From assembly GCF_001439665.1 (NCBI RefSeq), contig NZ_LMAK01000026.1:1-37906 (forward strand): a stretch of 37,906 nt of DNA, read 5' to 3'. The notes below the pieces were generated by a model, which saw nothing but the letters and a program-made list of their open reading frames with translations, was not told the DNA's origin and did not search any database. Origin of the DNA: Formosa algae. Lineage in GTDB: Bacteria; Bacteroidota; Bacteroidia; Flavobacteriales; Flavobacteriaceae. The translations under genes were made by a program, and so were the position numbers. Within the stretch, counting starts at the first letter, position 1. Each line of letters starts with the position of its first letter. Of this stretch, positions 6,781 through 15,820 are shown in pieces.

Positions 6781-8070
6781 TTATCTCAGATTAGCTTCGT
6801 TCTCTGATTTAATTTTTTCTTTTGGTCTAATAATCATTCTAAAAGACTGATCTTTATTAATGTAATATCCCATCCAATCATAAAAGGCACGCATTCTATT
6901 TCTAAAATTCACAAGAGACATAATGTGTACAAAAATCCAAACACACCAAGCAATAAAGCCTTTTAAAAAGAATTTATGATCTGGTCCATCTGTTACCGCT
7001 TTATTACTTCCAATAATTGCCATAGAGCCTTTATCTGTATACTTAAAAGGCTCCCAAGTATTATTTTTTAAGTTTTTTCCTAAACGCTTTGCTTGCTGTA
7101 TGGCAACTTGTGCCAATTGCGGATGCCCTTCAGGGTAGTTTTTGTCGCCAAAGACTAAAGATGTATCTCCAATGGCGTAAATATTTTTATAGCCTTCAAC
7201 TAAGTTGTAGACATCGGTTTTTAAACGTTTACCACGACCGTAATTGTCTTCTTTAAACCCTTCGAAAGTACGGGCAGATATTCCTGCTGCCCAAATTAAG
7301 TTTCTTGAGTTTATTTGTGTGTCGTCAGATAGGTAAACAACATCATCTTTAAAATCTTTTACAAATGTATTTAGTTTAATAACAACGCCGTATTCTTTTA
7401 GGTTTTTATAAGTATAGCCTTGAGTCTTTTTAGACATTGCTGCTAATACTGCATCTTGTCCATCTATAAGGTATATATTACCTAAATCGCTGGTATTTAA
7501 TTCTGGATAATCTTTAGCTAAAATGTGCGAACGCATTTCAGAAAACAATCCAGAAAGTTCAACACCGGTTGGTCCGGCACCTGCAATAACAAACGACAGT
7601 AGTGTTTTTCTTCTTTCAGGATCTTGTATTCTTGTAGCTCGCTCTAGACGTGTAAATATTACGTTTCTTAAGGCCAAAGCATCAGAAATAGTTTTCATTG
7701 GTAAACTCTTTTCTTCAATGTTTTTATTACCAAAGAAATTAGTCTCTGCACCAGAAGCCATTACTAAAATGTCGTAATTTAATTCTCCATTACTTAAAAT
7801 AATTTTATTCTGATCTGGAACGACTCTAAGCAACTCGCCCATGTAAAATTTTACATTGTCGTGCTTTCTTAAAATCTTTCTGAAGGGATAACTTATAGCA
7901 GAAGGTTCCATAAAACCAGCAGCCACTTGATACAGTAAAGGAGGGAAAAAATTGTAATTATTTAAGTCTACTAAAATAACATTGTATTGATGTGCATGTT
8001 TAAGTTGATTGATAAATTCTAAACCTGCAAAACCACCACCAACAACTATAATTGTTTTCTTATTTTCCAT
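6781..8070 (-). CDS. Type II NADH dehydrogenase (NDH-2)
   Basis: 429 residues from the ATG at 8070. An in-frame TTG at 8085 would add MKLIN, but the ATG directly precedes the fold and fits the promoter better. NDH-2 is a membrane-bound flavoprotein that passes electrons from NADH to quinone without pumping protons. The FAD-binding site is at the N-terminus (IIVVGGGFAGLEF). A second dinucleotide fold has 'FVIAGAGPTGVELSG', and the FAD ribityl contact is 'IYAIGDTSLVFG'. Near the C-terminus, 'GFIAWCVWIFVHIMSLVNF' is a hydrophobic stretch for membrane attachment. It is monocistronic, with a -7 element upstream. Confidence 0.92.
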   Translation of the reverse strand: MENKKTIIVVGGGFAGLEFINQLKHAHQYNVILVDLNNYNFFPPLLYQVAAGFMEPSAISYPFRKILRKHDNVKFYMGELLRVVPDQNKIILSNGELNYDILVMASGAETNFFGNKNIEEKSLPMKTISDALALRNVIFTRLERATRIQDPERRKTLLSFVIAGAGPTGVELSGLFSEMRSHILAKDYPELNTSDLGNIYLIDGQDAVLAAMSKKTQGYTYKNLKEYGVVIKLNTFVKDFKDDVVYLSDDTQINSRNLIWAAGISARTFEGFKEDNYGRGKRLKTDVYNLVEGYKNIYAIGDTSLVFGDKNYPEGHPQLAQVAIQQAKRLGKNLKNNTWEPFKYTDKGSMAIIGSNKAVTDGPDHKFFLKGFIAWCVWIFVHIMSLVNFRNRMRAFYDWMGYYINKDQSFRMIIRPKEKIKSENEANLR

Positions 8071-8101
8071 GTTAATAAGTTTCAATATGTTGAATTAGCC
8101 T

Positions 8102-8109
8102 CAAAGATA
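8102..8109 (-). promoter_or_regulatory. Candidate -7 element for the NDH-2 gene
   Basis: The minus strand reads TATCTTTG, an exact TAnnTTTG match, 31 bases before the chosen ATG. Confidence 0.5.
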
Positions 8110-8224
8110 ATGTGGTTTTTTCTAATACTAGCTAATGTTATAATAAGATTTTTCGAAATCGTTTTCGAGTTTCTGTTTGTGCACTAAAGTGCTTTCTATT
8201 ATGTTGTTTGTGTAATTTATGGGT

Positions 8225-8262
8225 AAAAAAAAACGTCCATTAAAATCATTTAATGGACGTTT
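8225..8262 (-). terminator. Rho-independent terminator of the DUF349 gene
   Basis: Perfect 14-bp stem (8231-8244 with 8249-8262), 4-base loop; on the minus strand it is followed by a T tract. It begins 19 bases after the DUF349 stop. Confidence 0.88.
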
Positions 8263-8281
8263 ATATAATTTATATTATCGC

Positions 8282-10198
8282 TTAGTACAAAGCTTTAATT
8301 TTACTCAGTTTTGTTTTCCATAGTTTTAAGTCGTCTTTATGTCTAGCAATATTTGCATGAACTTCTTTAACTAGAGGATTATCGTCTTTTACGTTTGTAA
8401 AGAACTGTAAATTGTTTTCTAACTGATTAATTTCAGCTTTAACTTCATCAATCTTTTTACGAATAAATAAACGCTCGTTGTCTAAGTGTCTGGTGTCTTC
8501 AGCATTATTAAGTTCGTCTAGTTTATTTTCAAACTTAATTAATTCAGCTTCGTTTTTATCTACTTTTACTTGTTTAAAAAGTTCGTCTAAAGCTTTATTA
8601 AACTTACCTTCTATAAAACGTTTGTTACTTGGTACACGACCAATAGCTTTCCAAGCTGTAATTTGTGCTTTAATAGTTTCTAGATCTGCGTCTTTTTCGT
8701 TTGTTAATTCTAAAGACTTCATAGCGTCTAGAAGTTCACTCTTAGCTTTAAAGGCTGCATTTTCAACTTCGTTTTCGGCATTCTTTTTAGAGTGTAATTT
8801 GTCGAAATACCCATTACAAGCCGCTTTAAATTGTTTCCAAATTTTATCACTGTCTTTACGAGGCACGTGACCAATTTTTTTCCAATCGTTCTGAATCTTT
8901 TTCATCAACGGTGTCGTTGCATCAAAATCATCATTGTCTTTATTGTCTTCGGCAATTTTTATTAAATCTAATTTTTTCTGAAGATTTTCAAACTGCTCCT
9001 TTTTTAAATCTTTGTAGAATACATTCTTCTTACGGTTAAAAGAACGAACGGTTTCTTTAAATTTTGCCCAAGTCGCTTCATTTACTTTTAATGGGACTTT
9101 TCCTGCGCTAAAAAAGGCTTCTCTTAACTGCTCAATTTCTTTAATTTTAGCTTGCCATCCGTTATGCGATTTTGCGCCTGCAATGGTTAAAGCCTCTATT
9201 TTATTGATAATCTCTGTTTTCTTTTCAAGATTTTTTTCATAGACCTCGTCTAATTGATTGTAATAGGCTTGGCGCTTATTATGAATAATCTTTGTCGCAG
9301 CTTTAAAACGGTTCCAAATCTCTTCTCTGTATTCTTTAGAAACAGGTCCTAATTCTTCTTTCCACATTTTATGAAGCACTTGTAACTCTCTAAACGAACG
9401 ATTAGTATCGTCGTCTTGAGCTAATTCTTCAGCACGCTCTATAATCTTTAATTTTAAATCTAGATTGTGTTTAAAATCTAAATCTCTTAAATCGCGATTT
9501 AAGTGTAAAAAGTCGTAAAAAATCTCGACATGGTGGTGGTAACTATTCCAAGCATTATTGTATTTATCTCTAGGAATAGGCCCTGCATTACGCCACTGTT
9601 CTTGTAGGTCTTTAAAATGTTTATAGGTTGTATTAATGTTTTCTTCTACATTAATTAAACCTTTAATTTCTTCAATAATTTGTAGTCTGTTGTCTAAATT
9701 AGACTTTAAATTATTTTCTATATTTTTATAGTGAGCATGTAATTTACTTCTGTATTCTTTATACGCGTCTTTAAAGCGTTTTTGAATTGGACTAGAGTAG
9801 TAGAAGTCTATTTCGTTACCACCTTCATTAATAAACTCTTCTTTTTTCTCGTCTATTAACGAGTTAAATTTAGAATTGAATTCATTTTTAATACCATCAA
9901 CATGTTCTTTAATGGCCTGAACTTTTTCACTTGATACTAATTTTTCAAGTTCGATAACCAATGCTTCTAGCGACATGCTGTCGTATTCCTTAAAAGGAAT
10001 AGTATGTCTGTCGTTATTGCCTTCATCTTCGGCATCCTCGGCATTTGAAGCTTCGATTTCTTCAAAGACAACGTCTTCATTTTTTACATCTTCTGTTGAA
10101 GCTGTGATTTCTGTTTGTGAATTTTCTTCCGAAGTTGAAGCTTTTATTTGTTTTTCTTCGTTTCCGTCTACAGGTTGTAGGTTATCTTGCTCTGACAT
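8282..10198 (-). CDS. DUF349 repeat protein
   Basis: 638 residues. After an acidic, low-complexity N-terminus (about 1-70), repeating helical units of about 70-75 residues occur to the end, each with a W..G.vp.....iW..F kind of core: 'QWRNAGPIPRDKYNNAW', 'MWKEELGPVSKEYREEIW', 'AFFSAGKVPLKVNEATW', 'DWKKIGHVPRKDSDKIW', 'AWKAIGRVPSNKRFIEG'. That makes about five DUF349 repeats. The family is cytoplasmic and its function is not established. No signal peptide or transmembrane segment; very rich in Lys and Glu, probably long helices or coiled coil. It has its own promoter and terminator. Confidence 0.88.
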   Translation of the reverse strand: MSEQDNLQPVDGNEEKQIKASTSEENSQTEITASTEDVKNEDVVFEEIEASNAEDAEDEGNNDRHTIPFKEYDSMSLEALVIELEKLVSSEKVQAIKEHVDGIKNEFNSKFNSLIDEKKEEFINEGGNEIDFYYSSPIQKRFKDAYKEYRSKLHAHYKNIENNLKSNLDNRLQIIEEIKGLINVEENINTTYKHFKDLQEQWRNAGPIPRDKYNNAWNSYHHHVEIFYDFLHLNRDLRDLDFKHNLDLKLKIIERAEELAQDDDTNRSFRELQVLHKMWKEELGPVSKEYREEIWNRFKAATKIIHNKRQAYYNQLDEVYEKNLEKKTEIINKIEALTIAGAKSHNGWQAKIKEIEQLREAFFSAGKVPLKVNEATWAKFKETVRSFNRKKNVFYKDLKKEQFENLQKKLDLIKIAEDNKDNDDFDATTPLMKKIQNDWKKIGHVPRKDSDKIWKQFKAACNGYFDKLHSKKNAENEVENAAFKAKSELLDAMKSLELTNEKDADLETIKAQITAWKAIGRVPSNKRFIEGKFNKALDELFKQVKVDKNEAELIKFENKLDELNNAEDTRHLDNERLFIRKKIDEVKAEINQLENNLQFFTNVKDDNPLVKEVHANIARHKDDLKLWKTKLSKIKALY

Positions 10199-10233
10199 TT
10201 TAAAAAATGTTTGTGTATTAATATATTAGTCAC

Positions 10234-10264
10234 TAAAGATACTAACAACTCTTATAATTACAAA
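10234..10264 (-). promoter_or_regulatory. Candidate -33/-7 promoter for the DUF349 gene
   Basis: On the minus strand TTTG (10264-10261), a 19-base spacer and TATCTTTA (10241-10234), one mismatch from TAnnTTTG. Good spacing for a Bacteroidetes promoter. Confidence 0.5.
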
Positions 10265-10298
10265 GTGTTGTATAGTTTAAATGACACTGTTTATTGAT

Positions 10299-11036
10299 TT
10301 ATAAATCCCAGATTTCCCAAGATTTTTCTGCCTGATTTACAAGCATATTGTAACCGTTTAAAGTTGTTGCGTGATGAGCTTTCCCTTTTCTTAAAAATGT
10401 AGTCTCTTCCGGATTGTAAATTAAATCGAATAATAAATGTTCGGCAGTAATATCGTCATATGGAATATTCGGACAATCGTCTACATTGGGAAACGTTCCC
10501 ACAGGCGAACAGTTAATAATTAATTTAAAATCTTGTAGACCTTCCTTTAACAATGTATCGTAACTTATCGTTTGGTCGTTTTTAGGAGTTCTTGATACAT
10601 ATTTAAAAGCAATTCCTAAATGTGTTAATGCAAAAGCAATGGCTTTGCTGGCACCACCTGTACCCAATATTAAGGCTTGATTATGATGTGGTTTTAAATA
10701 AGGTTCAATAGATTTTGTAAAACCATAATAATCGGTGTTACTTCCAATTAGTTTGCCGTCTTTGGTACGTTTAATTGTGTTTACAGCACCTATTTTTTTT
10801 GCATCATCGTCTAATTCATCCAAAAAAGGAATCACTTGTTCTTTATAAGGAATGGTTACGTTTAGACCTTTTACTTCTGGATGCTCTTTTAAAATGGAAG
10901 GAAATTCTGAAATATTATCTAAGTCAAAATTTTGATAGGTTGTATCTGTAATATTTAAATCTTCAAACTTTTTTTTAAAATATGTATTGGAAAACGAATA
11001 CGAAATTTGCTTACCTAATAGTCCTAATTTATTCAT
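10299..11036 (-). CDS. aroE: Shikimate dehydrogenase
   Basis: 245 residues, slightly shorter than E. coli AroE. It reduces 3-dehydroshikimate to shikimate with NADPH in aromatic amino acid synthesis. Substrate-site motifs are 'LGKQISYSFS' near the start and 'GLNVTIPYKEQVIP' with catalytic K65. 'KKIGAVNTI' and 'GSNTDYYGF' follow. The cofactor site is 'ALILGTGGASKAIAF', and the C-terminus has 'LNGYNMLVNQAEKSWEIW'. The start overlaps the end of the DUF368 gene upstream by 8 bases, so it is translationally linked in a three-gene operon. No functional link with DUF368 is known to me. Confidence 0.94.
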   Translation of the reverse strand: MNKLGLLGKQISYSFSNTYFKKKFEDLNITDTTYQNFDLDNISEFPSILKEHPEVKGLNVTIPYKEQVIPFLDELDDDAKKIGAVNTIKRTKDGKLIGSNTDYYGFTKSIEPYLKPHHNQALILGTGGASKAIAFALTHLGIAFKYVSRTPKNDQTISYDTLLKEGLQDFKLIINCSPVGTFPNVDDCPNIPYDDITAEHLLFDLIYNPEETTFLRKGKAHHATTLNGYNMLVNQAEKSWEIWDL

Positions 11037-12048
11037 GAGTAGTTCGTGTTTTTTCGCCGTATATTTCTAAAGCCAGTACAAGCCCAATACCTATGATAAT
11101 TAAAGCAATGGCAACAAACGTTTCTGTATTTAATTCTGGAATATAGCGAATGTAATTAGTAATTACTTTAGATCCTGTAGAGTCTAAAGCGAGTTCTCCA
11201 GATTCTAATGTTTTAAAAACGGTCTGTTTCCAAGGCCAAACCACACCCAATGAGCCTACAATAAAACCGATAATAGATGCCATTGTAATACTCTTGTAAT
11301 GTTTTAAAATATAGCTAAGCACATGAGAAAATGTAACCAGTCCTGTTAGCGAGCCTAAAGTGAATACACTTAAAACTTGTAACAAACGTATGCGTATAGG
11401 GTTATGTAGAAAACTAAAATCCCATTGAATAAGTTCTGCTACAGTATCATATAAAGCATTTACAGAATCGACCAGTAAGAGTACATAGTTTCCGAGTAAT
11501 ATTAAGATAAATGAGCCTGAAAATCCAGGAAGTGTCATTCCTGATACACTAATAATTCCACAAAAAAAGACAAACCACAGATTGTCGTTTTCTTTAGCAG
11601 GATCTAAAAAACTAATGCTAACACCTAGAATGGTACCTATAATTAAAGCGATAACCGTTTTGTAATTCCAATCTTCAAAATCTTTACTGATGTAGTAAAT
11701 AGAGCCTATAATCATTCCGAAAAATACGCTCCATACATACAATTCATAATGTTGAATTAAATAATCCAAAATTTTAGAAATGCTGAAATAACTAATAATC
11801 ATTCCTAAAAATAGCAGACTTAAAAACCGTCCATTTATATAACGGTATAAGCTTCTAAAGCGTCCATTAACAAGTAAAATTAAGGCCTTACCGTTAAATT
11901 TCTGAAGCGAATAAATAAACTCTTCATAAAAACCAGAAACAAATGCAACTACACCACCCGAAATTCCAGGAACCTTATTGGCAGCACCCATTCCTAGTCC
12001 TTTTAAGACCAAGAAAATCTTATCAGATAATGTTCTTGTGCTTTCCAT
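11029..12048 (-). CDS. DUF368 membrane protein, second of a tandem pair
   Basis: 339 residues with many hydrophobic segments (about 8-10). It carries both internal family signatures: 'NKVPGISGGVVAFVSGFYEE' at the N-terminus and 'GMTLPGFSGSFILILLGNY' in the middle, consistent with an inverted-repeat transporter. DUF368 proteins (PopT) have been reported as inner-membrane translocases returning undecaprenyl phosphate to the cytoplasmic face for cell-wall and glycan synthesis. That role is taken from the family, not shown here. The ATG overlaps the stop of the preceding DUF368 gene by one base. Compared with its neighbour, the N-terminal motif has NK in place of DA before VPG. Confidence 0.88.
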   Translation of the reverse strand: MESTRTLSDKIFLVLKGLGMGAANKVPGISGGVVAFVSGFYEEFIYSLQKFNGKALILLVNGRFRSLYRYINGRFLSLLFLGMIISYFSISKILDYLIQHYELYVWSVFFGMIIGSIYYISKDFEDWNYKTVIALIIGTILGVSISFLDPAKENDNLWFVFFCGIISVSGMTLPGFSGSFILILLGNYVLLLVDSVNALYDTVAELIQWDFSFLHNPIRIRLLQVLSVFTLGSLTGLVTFSHVLSYILKHYKSITMASIIGFIVGSLGVVWPWKQTVFKTLESGELALDSTGSKVITNYIRYIPELNTETFVAIALIIIGIGLVLALEIYGEKTRTTHE

Positions 12049-13055
12049 TAACTTCTCTTAGTTCCTACTTTTTCTAAAATAAAGATAGTTAAAAATCCTG
12101 CAATCATTAAGCCTATTGCCGGTATTAGATGCGCGTCTATCTGATTCATGTCTGCATATACTGCAGGAAAAGTACTACGCTCTACTACCGTTTTATAAAC
12201 CTCAGTAACTTGGGTGTGTTGTTCGAAAATAGAAAGCGTACCTAATTCAGATACTTCAGAGAATGGTAATATTCGTCCTGTCTCTTTTTCTAAAACAGTG
12301 GTTGTGAGTTTCCAAGGCCAAACTTTATTTAATGAACCAAAAATAAACCCAGTTAACACAGCTAATGTGATATTGTGATAATGTTTAAATAACCACTTTA
12401 GTAAGTGGCTAAAGCTTAATAAGCCGACCAAGGCACCTGACACAAATAAGATGATTTTCTTAACATCAAAATCGTGTAAAGCATCGCTTAGTGTTTTATA
12501 AGCTCCTAAGATAAGTAGGATAAAGGATCCGGAAATTCCTGGTAAAATCATTGCACAAATGGCTATGGCTCCTGCAAGAAATAGAAACCAAGGATTCTCT
12601 GAACTGTTTAAAGACGGTAACGTAGTAATATAATAGGCGAGTACTGCTCCAATGATTAGGCTGAGAATGGCAGCGATATTCCAGCGTTCAATCTGCTTTC
12701 CCACAAAAAAGATACTAGCTATAATGAGTCCGAAAAAGAACGACCAAATGTATATGGGATGATGCTCAAGTAAATATTTAGCAACACGCATAAACGAGAT
12801 AAAACTTACAACAATACCAGAAAGTAAAGCCAGTATAAAATTTCCGTTTAGTTGTGTCCAAAACGCACTAAAACCCTCAGATTTTAAGGTTTTAAAAAGA
12901 GAAAGATTAATGCCACTAATGGTTGCAATAAGCTCTTCATAAATTCCAGAAATAAATGCGATTGTTCCTCCTGATACACCAGGAACAGCATCGGCAGCTC
13001 CCATTGCTAATCCTTTCAGAGAAATAATTAGATAGTCTTTTAATTGTCGTTGCAT
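12048..13055 (-). CDS. DUF368 membrane protein, first of a tandem pair
   Basis: 335 residues, polytopic. It has the canonical DUF368 motifs 'AADAVPGVSGGTIAFISGIY' near residue 20 and 'CAMILPGISGSFILLILGAY' in the middle, and the matching 'FIFGSLNKVWPWKLT' segment that its paralog also has ('FIVGSLGVVWPWKQT'). Family members (PopT) have been reported to translocate undecaprenyl phosphate. The two adjacent copies are clearly diverged and may differ in substrate or pH/ion dependence; this is inference. It is the first gene of the DUF368-DUF368-aroE operon, with a -7 element 23 bases upstream. Confidence 0.9.
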   Translation of the reverse strand: MQRQLKDYLIISLKGLAMGAADAVPGVSGGTIAFISGIYEELIATISGINLSLFKTLKSEGFSAFWTQLNGNFILALLSGIVVSFISFMRVAKYLLEHHPIYIWSFFFGLIIASIFFVGKQIERWNIAAILSLIIGAVLAYYITTLPSLNSSENPWFLFLAGAIAICAMILPGISGSFILLILGAYKTLSDALHDFDVKKIILFVSGALVGLLSFSHLLKWLFKHYHNITLAVLTGFIFGSLNKVWPWKLTTTVLEKETGRILPFSEVSELGTLSIFEQHTQVTEVYKTVVERSTFPAVYADMNQIDAHLIPAIGLMIAGFLTIFILEKVGTKRS

Positions 13056-13078
13056 TTTTAGGTTTTAAATTCGAAACC

Positions 13079-13086
13079 CAAAGGTA
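13079..13086 (-). promoter_or_regulatory. Candidate -7 element for the DUF368-DUF368-aroE operon
   Basis: The minus strand reads TACCTTTG, an exact TAnnTTTG match, in the 55-base gap after the TPR gene. Confidence 0.5.
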
Positions 13087-13110
13087 TAAATTTTACCCAC
13101 ATTGCACAGA

Positions 13111-14496
13111 CTAATCTTTAGCTTTAAGGGCTTTTTTTACAAGTTTAGATTTGTACGTTTCTGGAAATAGTTCTTCTATAATAAAAACATATTCAGGGTT
13201 ATAGTGCAAACCATTTTTTAAATGAAAAGATGCTTTTTCAAGTTCGTTGCCTTTAAAATATAAACCAGCTAAACGATATTCGATTTCGGCATTCTCTGGA
13301 TAAAATTCTGCCGCTTGTAAAAGATTATAAATAGCAGCTTCAGGTTCTCCGATTTGTATTAAAATATCACAACGCGATAACCAAGTGTTTAATTCGTAGT
13401 TACCCAATTCTATTGCTTTTTTATATCCGTGTTCCGCCTCTTCTAAATAGTTTAAACGGTGATTAATTTGAGCAAATAATTTCCAATATTTTACATTGTC
13501 ACCATCAATATTAATGGCTTTATTAACGTAATATAAAGCCTTCTGATAGTTTTTTTGTTTGCTGTAAAATCTTGTAATGGCTACCCAACCTTTATCCAAT
13601 AAAGGGTCTTCGTGAACCGTTCTTTTAAAATATTTTATAGCCAGATCATTCTTATTCAACTTCTCGTAACAGTGTCCAATGCGTAATAAGGCAAAAGATG
13701 TTGGATCGTCTAATGTTAAAGAGGTGGTATAGCTTTCTATAGCGTCTTCAAAACGTTTTAATTTTTCAAGTACTTTACCTTTTTCAATATAAGCACCTAC
13801 AAAACTATCGTCCGATATGATCGCAAAATCATATGCAGCAATGGCTTTTTTGTAACGCTTTAATGCGAAATATTGTTTGCCTAATTGGTGCCAACCAACT
13901 TCACTGTACGGGTTTTGATCTAAATAGAGGTTAAGATAAGTTATAGCTTCTTCATGTTGTTCCATAAATTCGAAACAATAGATCATGTTGTAAAGCGCAG
14001 AATAATCTTCAAGATCTTCTTCTAAACATTTAATAAAACTGTTTTTAGCTTCTTCAAACCGATCTAAGAATAAATATTCCATACCGATTAAAGAATATAA
14101 ATCTGCCGTTTCTTCAGATAGGAGTATGGCTTTTTTTAAGACATCAATAGCTTGTTCGTGTTGATCTCTTTTAGATAAAATATTTGCCTTTTGAATGTAA
14201 ATTTCTTCATTTTGTGGTTCTAACGTGTACAAATCGTTAAGCATAGAATCTGCCTGTTCTAGCTTATTTTCAAAAACAAAAACTTCTATTTTAAAAAGTT
14301 TTAAATTGGTACATGTTGGATGTTGATCTAAACCTAATTTTATAGCTTTTTTAGCCAATGCGATTTTTCCCAGATCTAAATAATAATGGATTATATTTTC
14401 AAATTCTTCTGAATCAAAAAATAAGACATGATTTGTCTTAAGCATTGATTCAAATTTTAATAAGGGTAATTCGTTGTTATTAGGACTGAACTCCAT
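13111..14496 (-). CDS. Tetratricopeptide repeat protein
   Basis: 461 residues from the ATG at 14496. A TTG at 14541 in the same frame would add 15 residues, but that TTG is part of a TAAATTTG promoter element, so the ATG is preferred. From about residue 60 to the end the protein is made of 34-residue TPR units (for example 'DLYSLIGMEYLFLDRFEEAK', 'GWHQLGKQYFALKRYKKAIA', 'FALLRIGHCYEKLNKNDLAI'), roughly ten or more. No signal peptide or transmembrane segment is evident, so it is probably a cytoplasmic scaffold. Partners are unknown. Similar TPR proteins are common in Flavobacteriaceae. Confidence 0.88.
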   Translation of the reverse strand: MEFSPNNNELPLLKFESMLKTNHVLFFDSEEFENIIHYYLDLGKIALAKKAIKLGLDQHPTCTNLKLFKIEVFVFENKLEQADSMLNDLYTLEPQNEEIYIQKANILSKRDQHEQAIDVLKKAILLSEETADLYSLIGMEYLFLDRFEEAKNSFIKCLEEDLEDYSALYNMIYCFEFMEQHEEAITYLNLYLDQNPYSEVGWHQLGKQYFALKRYKKAIAAYDFAIISDDSFVGAYIEKGKVLEKLKRFEDAIESYTTSLTLDDPTSFALLRIGHCYEKLNKNDLAIKYFKRTVHEDPLLDKGWVAITRFYSKQKNYQKALYYVNKAINIDGDNVKYWKLFAQINHRLNYLEEAEHGYKKAIELGNYELNTWLSRCDILIQIGEPEAAIYNLLQAAEFYPENAEIEYRLAGLYFKGNELEKASFHLKNGLHYNPEYVFIIEELFPETYKSKLVKKALKAKD

Positions 14497-14538
14497 AGGC
14501 AGCTGTATATGGTTTCTTATACCATTAAATGTAATGCT

Positions 14539-14546
14539 CAAATTTA
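14539..14546 (-). promoter_or_regulatory. Candidate -7 element for the TPR gene
   Basis: The minus strand reads TAAATTTG, an exact TAnnTTTG match, 42 bases before the ATG at 14496. Its last three bases are the TTG that could be mistaken for a start codon. Confidence 0.5.
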
Positions 14547-14637
14547 AGCATAATTAAAAAAAAAGGTAAATCTTTTCAACAAAGTAATCAACAGTATAGA
14601 AAAGTGAACTGGAAATAACGATTTATTTTATTAAAAA

Positions 14638-15819
14638 TCAGTTGTTTATCTTGTTTAAGATGTCGATAAGTATCTTGCAACCCGCTTCTATTTCTGTGTT
14701 AGATATCGTTAAAGGTGGTGTTATTCGTATGGCTCTAGGTTCAAAAAGTAACCAAAATGCGATTAAACCTTGGTTTTGAGCTTCTAAAATCACCTGATTT
14801 GTAATTTCTGCACTCGGTGTTAAAGCGGCAAGCATTAAGCCTTTCCCTCGTATTTCTGTAATTAGTGGATGTTGTAATAAGCGTTTTATTAAGCGTTCCT
14901 TCTCTAAGGTTTCTGCCATTAATTCTGTCTTAACAACTTCTTTTAAGGTGGCTAAAGCTGCGGCAGCAATAACCGGGTGTCCGCCAAATGTTGTAATATG
15001 ACCCATTTTAGGATGTTCTTTAAGTTGTGCCATTAACGCTGTAGAAGCGGTAAATGCACCAATTGGCATTCCGCCACCCAATCCTTTGCCTGAAACGACG
15101 ATGTCTGGAACACAGTTGTAATTTTCAAAACCAAATAATTTCCCTGTACGGCCAATACCTGGTTGTATTTCATCTAAAATTAATAAAGCACCAACGGCTT
15201 CACACTTTGCTTTAACCTTAGTTAAGTATCCGTTTTTAGGTTCAATAAAGCCCGCTCCACCTTGTATGGTTTCTAAAATAACGGCTGCCGTTTTGTTGGT
15301 AATTTCAGCTAAGTCGTCTTCGTTGTTAAACGTTATAAGTTTAGTGCCTGGTACTAAAGGTCTGTATGCTTGTTTGCGTTCTTCATAACCCATCACACTC
15401 ATAGAGCCCATAGTATTTCCGTGATAAGCATGTTTAGCAGCTATAATTTCACTACGTCCAGTGGCACGTTTGGCAAGTTTTAAAGCGCCTTCAATAGCTT
15501 CTGTTCCCGAATTCACTAAATAGGTTTGCTCTAATGGTTCTGGGGTGTGTTGGGCAATAAATTTAGCTAAATCTACTGCTGGTTTTTGGATGTACTCCCC
15601 ATACACCATAACGTGCATGTATTTATCGACTTGATCTTTTATGGCCTTAACAACTTTAGGGTGACCATGACCTAAACTACATGCAGATACACCGGCTACA
15701 AAATCTAAATATGCATTTTGATTAGTGTCGTAGATATAAGAGCCTTTAGCATGCGATATTTCCATAGCCAAAGGGAATGGAGAGGTTTGTGCTTGATATT
15801 TAAAGAATGCTTCTTTCAT
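14638..15819 (-). CDS. Class III (acetylornithine/GABA-type) aminotransferase
   Basis: 393 residues. A PLP-dependent aminotransferase with the class III pattern: 'YLVNSGTEAIEGALKLAKRA' (phosphate-binding cup), 'HAYHGNTMGSMSVMG', 'LILDEIQPGIGRTGKLFGFE' (D216 pairs with the pyridine nitrogen) and 'VSGKGLGGGMPIGAF' (Schiff-base lysine K245). It belongs among acetylornithine, ornithine and 4-aminobutyrate aminotransferases; sequence alone does not fix the substrate. It starts 2 bases after the stop of the OstA-like gene, so the two are co-transcribed. No arginine or lysine biosynthesis genes are beside it. Confidence 0.88.
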   Translation of the reverse strand: MKEAFFKYQAQTSPFPLAMEISHAKGSYIYDTNQNAYLDFVAGVSACSLGHGHPKVVKAIKDQVDKYMHVMVYGEYIQKPAVDLAKFIAQHTPEPLEQTYLVNSGTEAIEGALKLAKRATGRSEIIAAKHAYHGNTMGSMSVMGYEERKQAYRPLVPGTKLITFNNEDDLAEITNKTAAVILETIQGGAGFIEPKNGYLTKVKAKCEAVGALLILDEIQPGIGRTGKLFGFENYNCVPDIVVSGKGLGGGMPIGAFTASTALMAQLKEHPKMGHITTFGGHPVIAAAALATLKEVVKTELMAETLEKERLIKRLLQHPLITEIRGKGLMLAALTPSAEITNQVILEAQNQGLIAFWLLFEPRAIRITPPLTISNTEIEAGCKILIDILNKINN

Positions 15820-15820
15820 C

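Noticed and set aside
8071-8085. TTG start five codons before the NDH-2 ATG
   Set aside because: The ATG at 8070 directly precedes the FAD-binding strand and is the more usual start.
8478-8870. A 130-codon plus-strand frame inside the DUF349 gene
   Set aside because: Composition is that of an antisense shadow (Ser/Leu-rich) and the opposite strand has clear DUF349 repeats.
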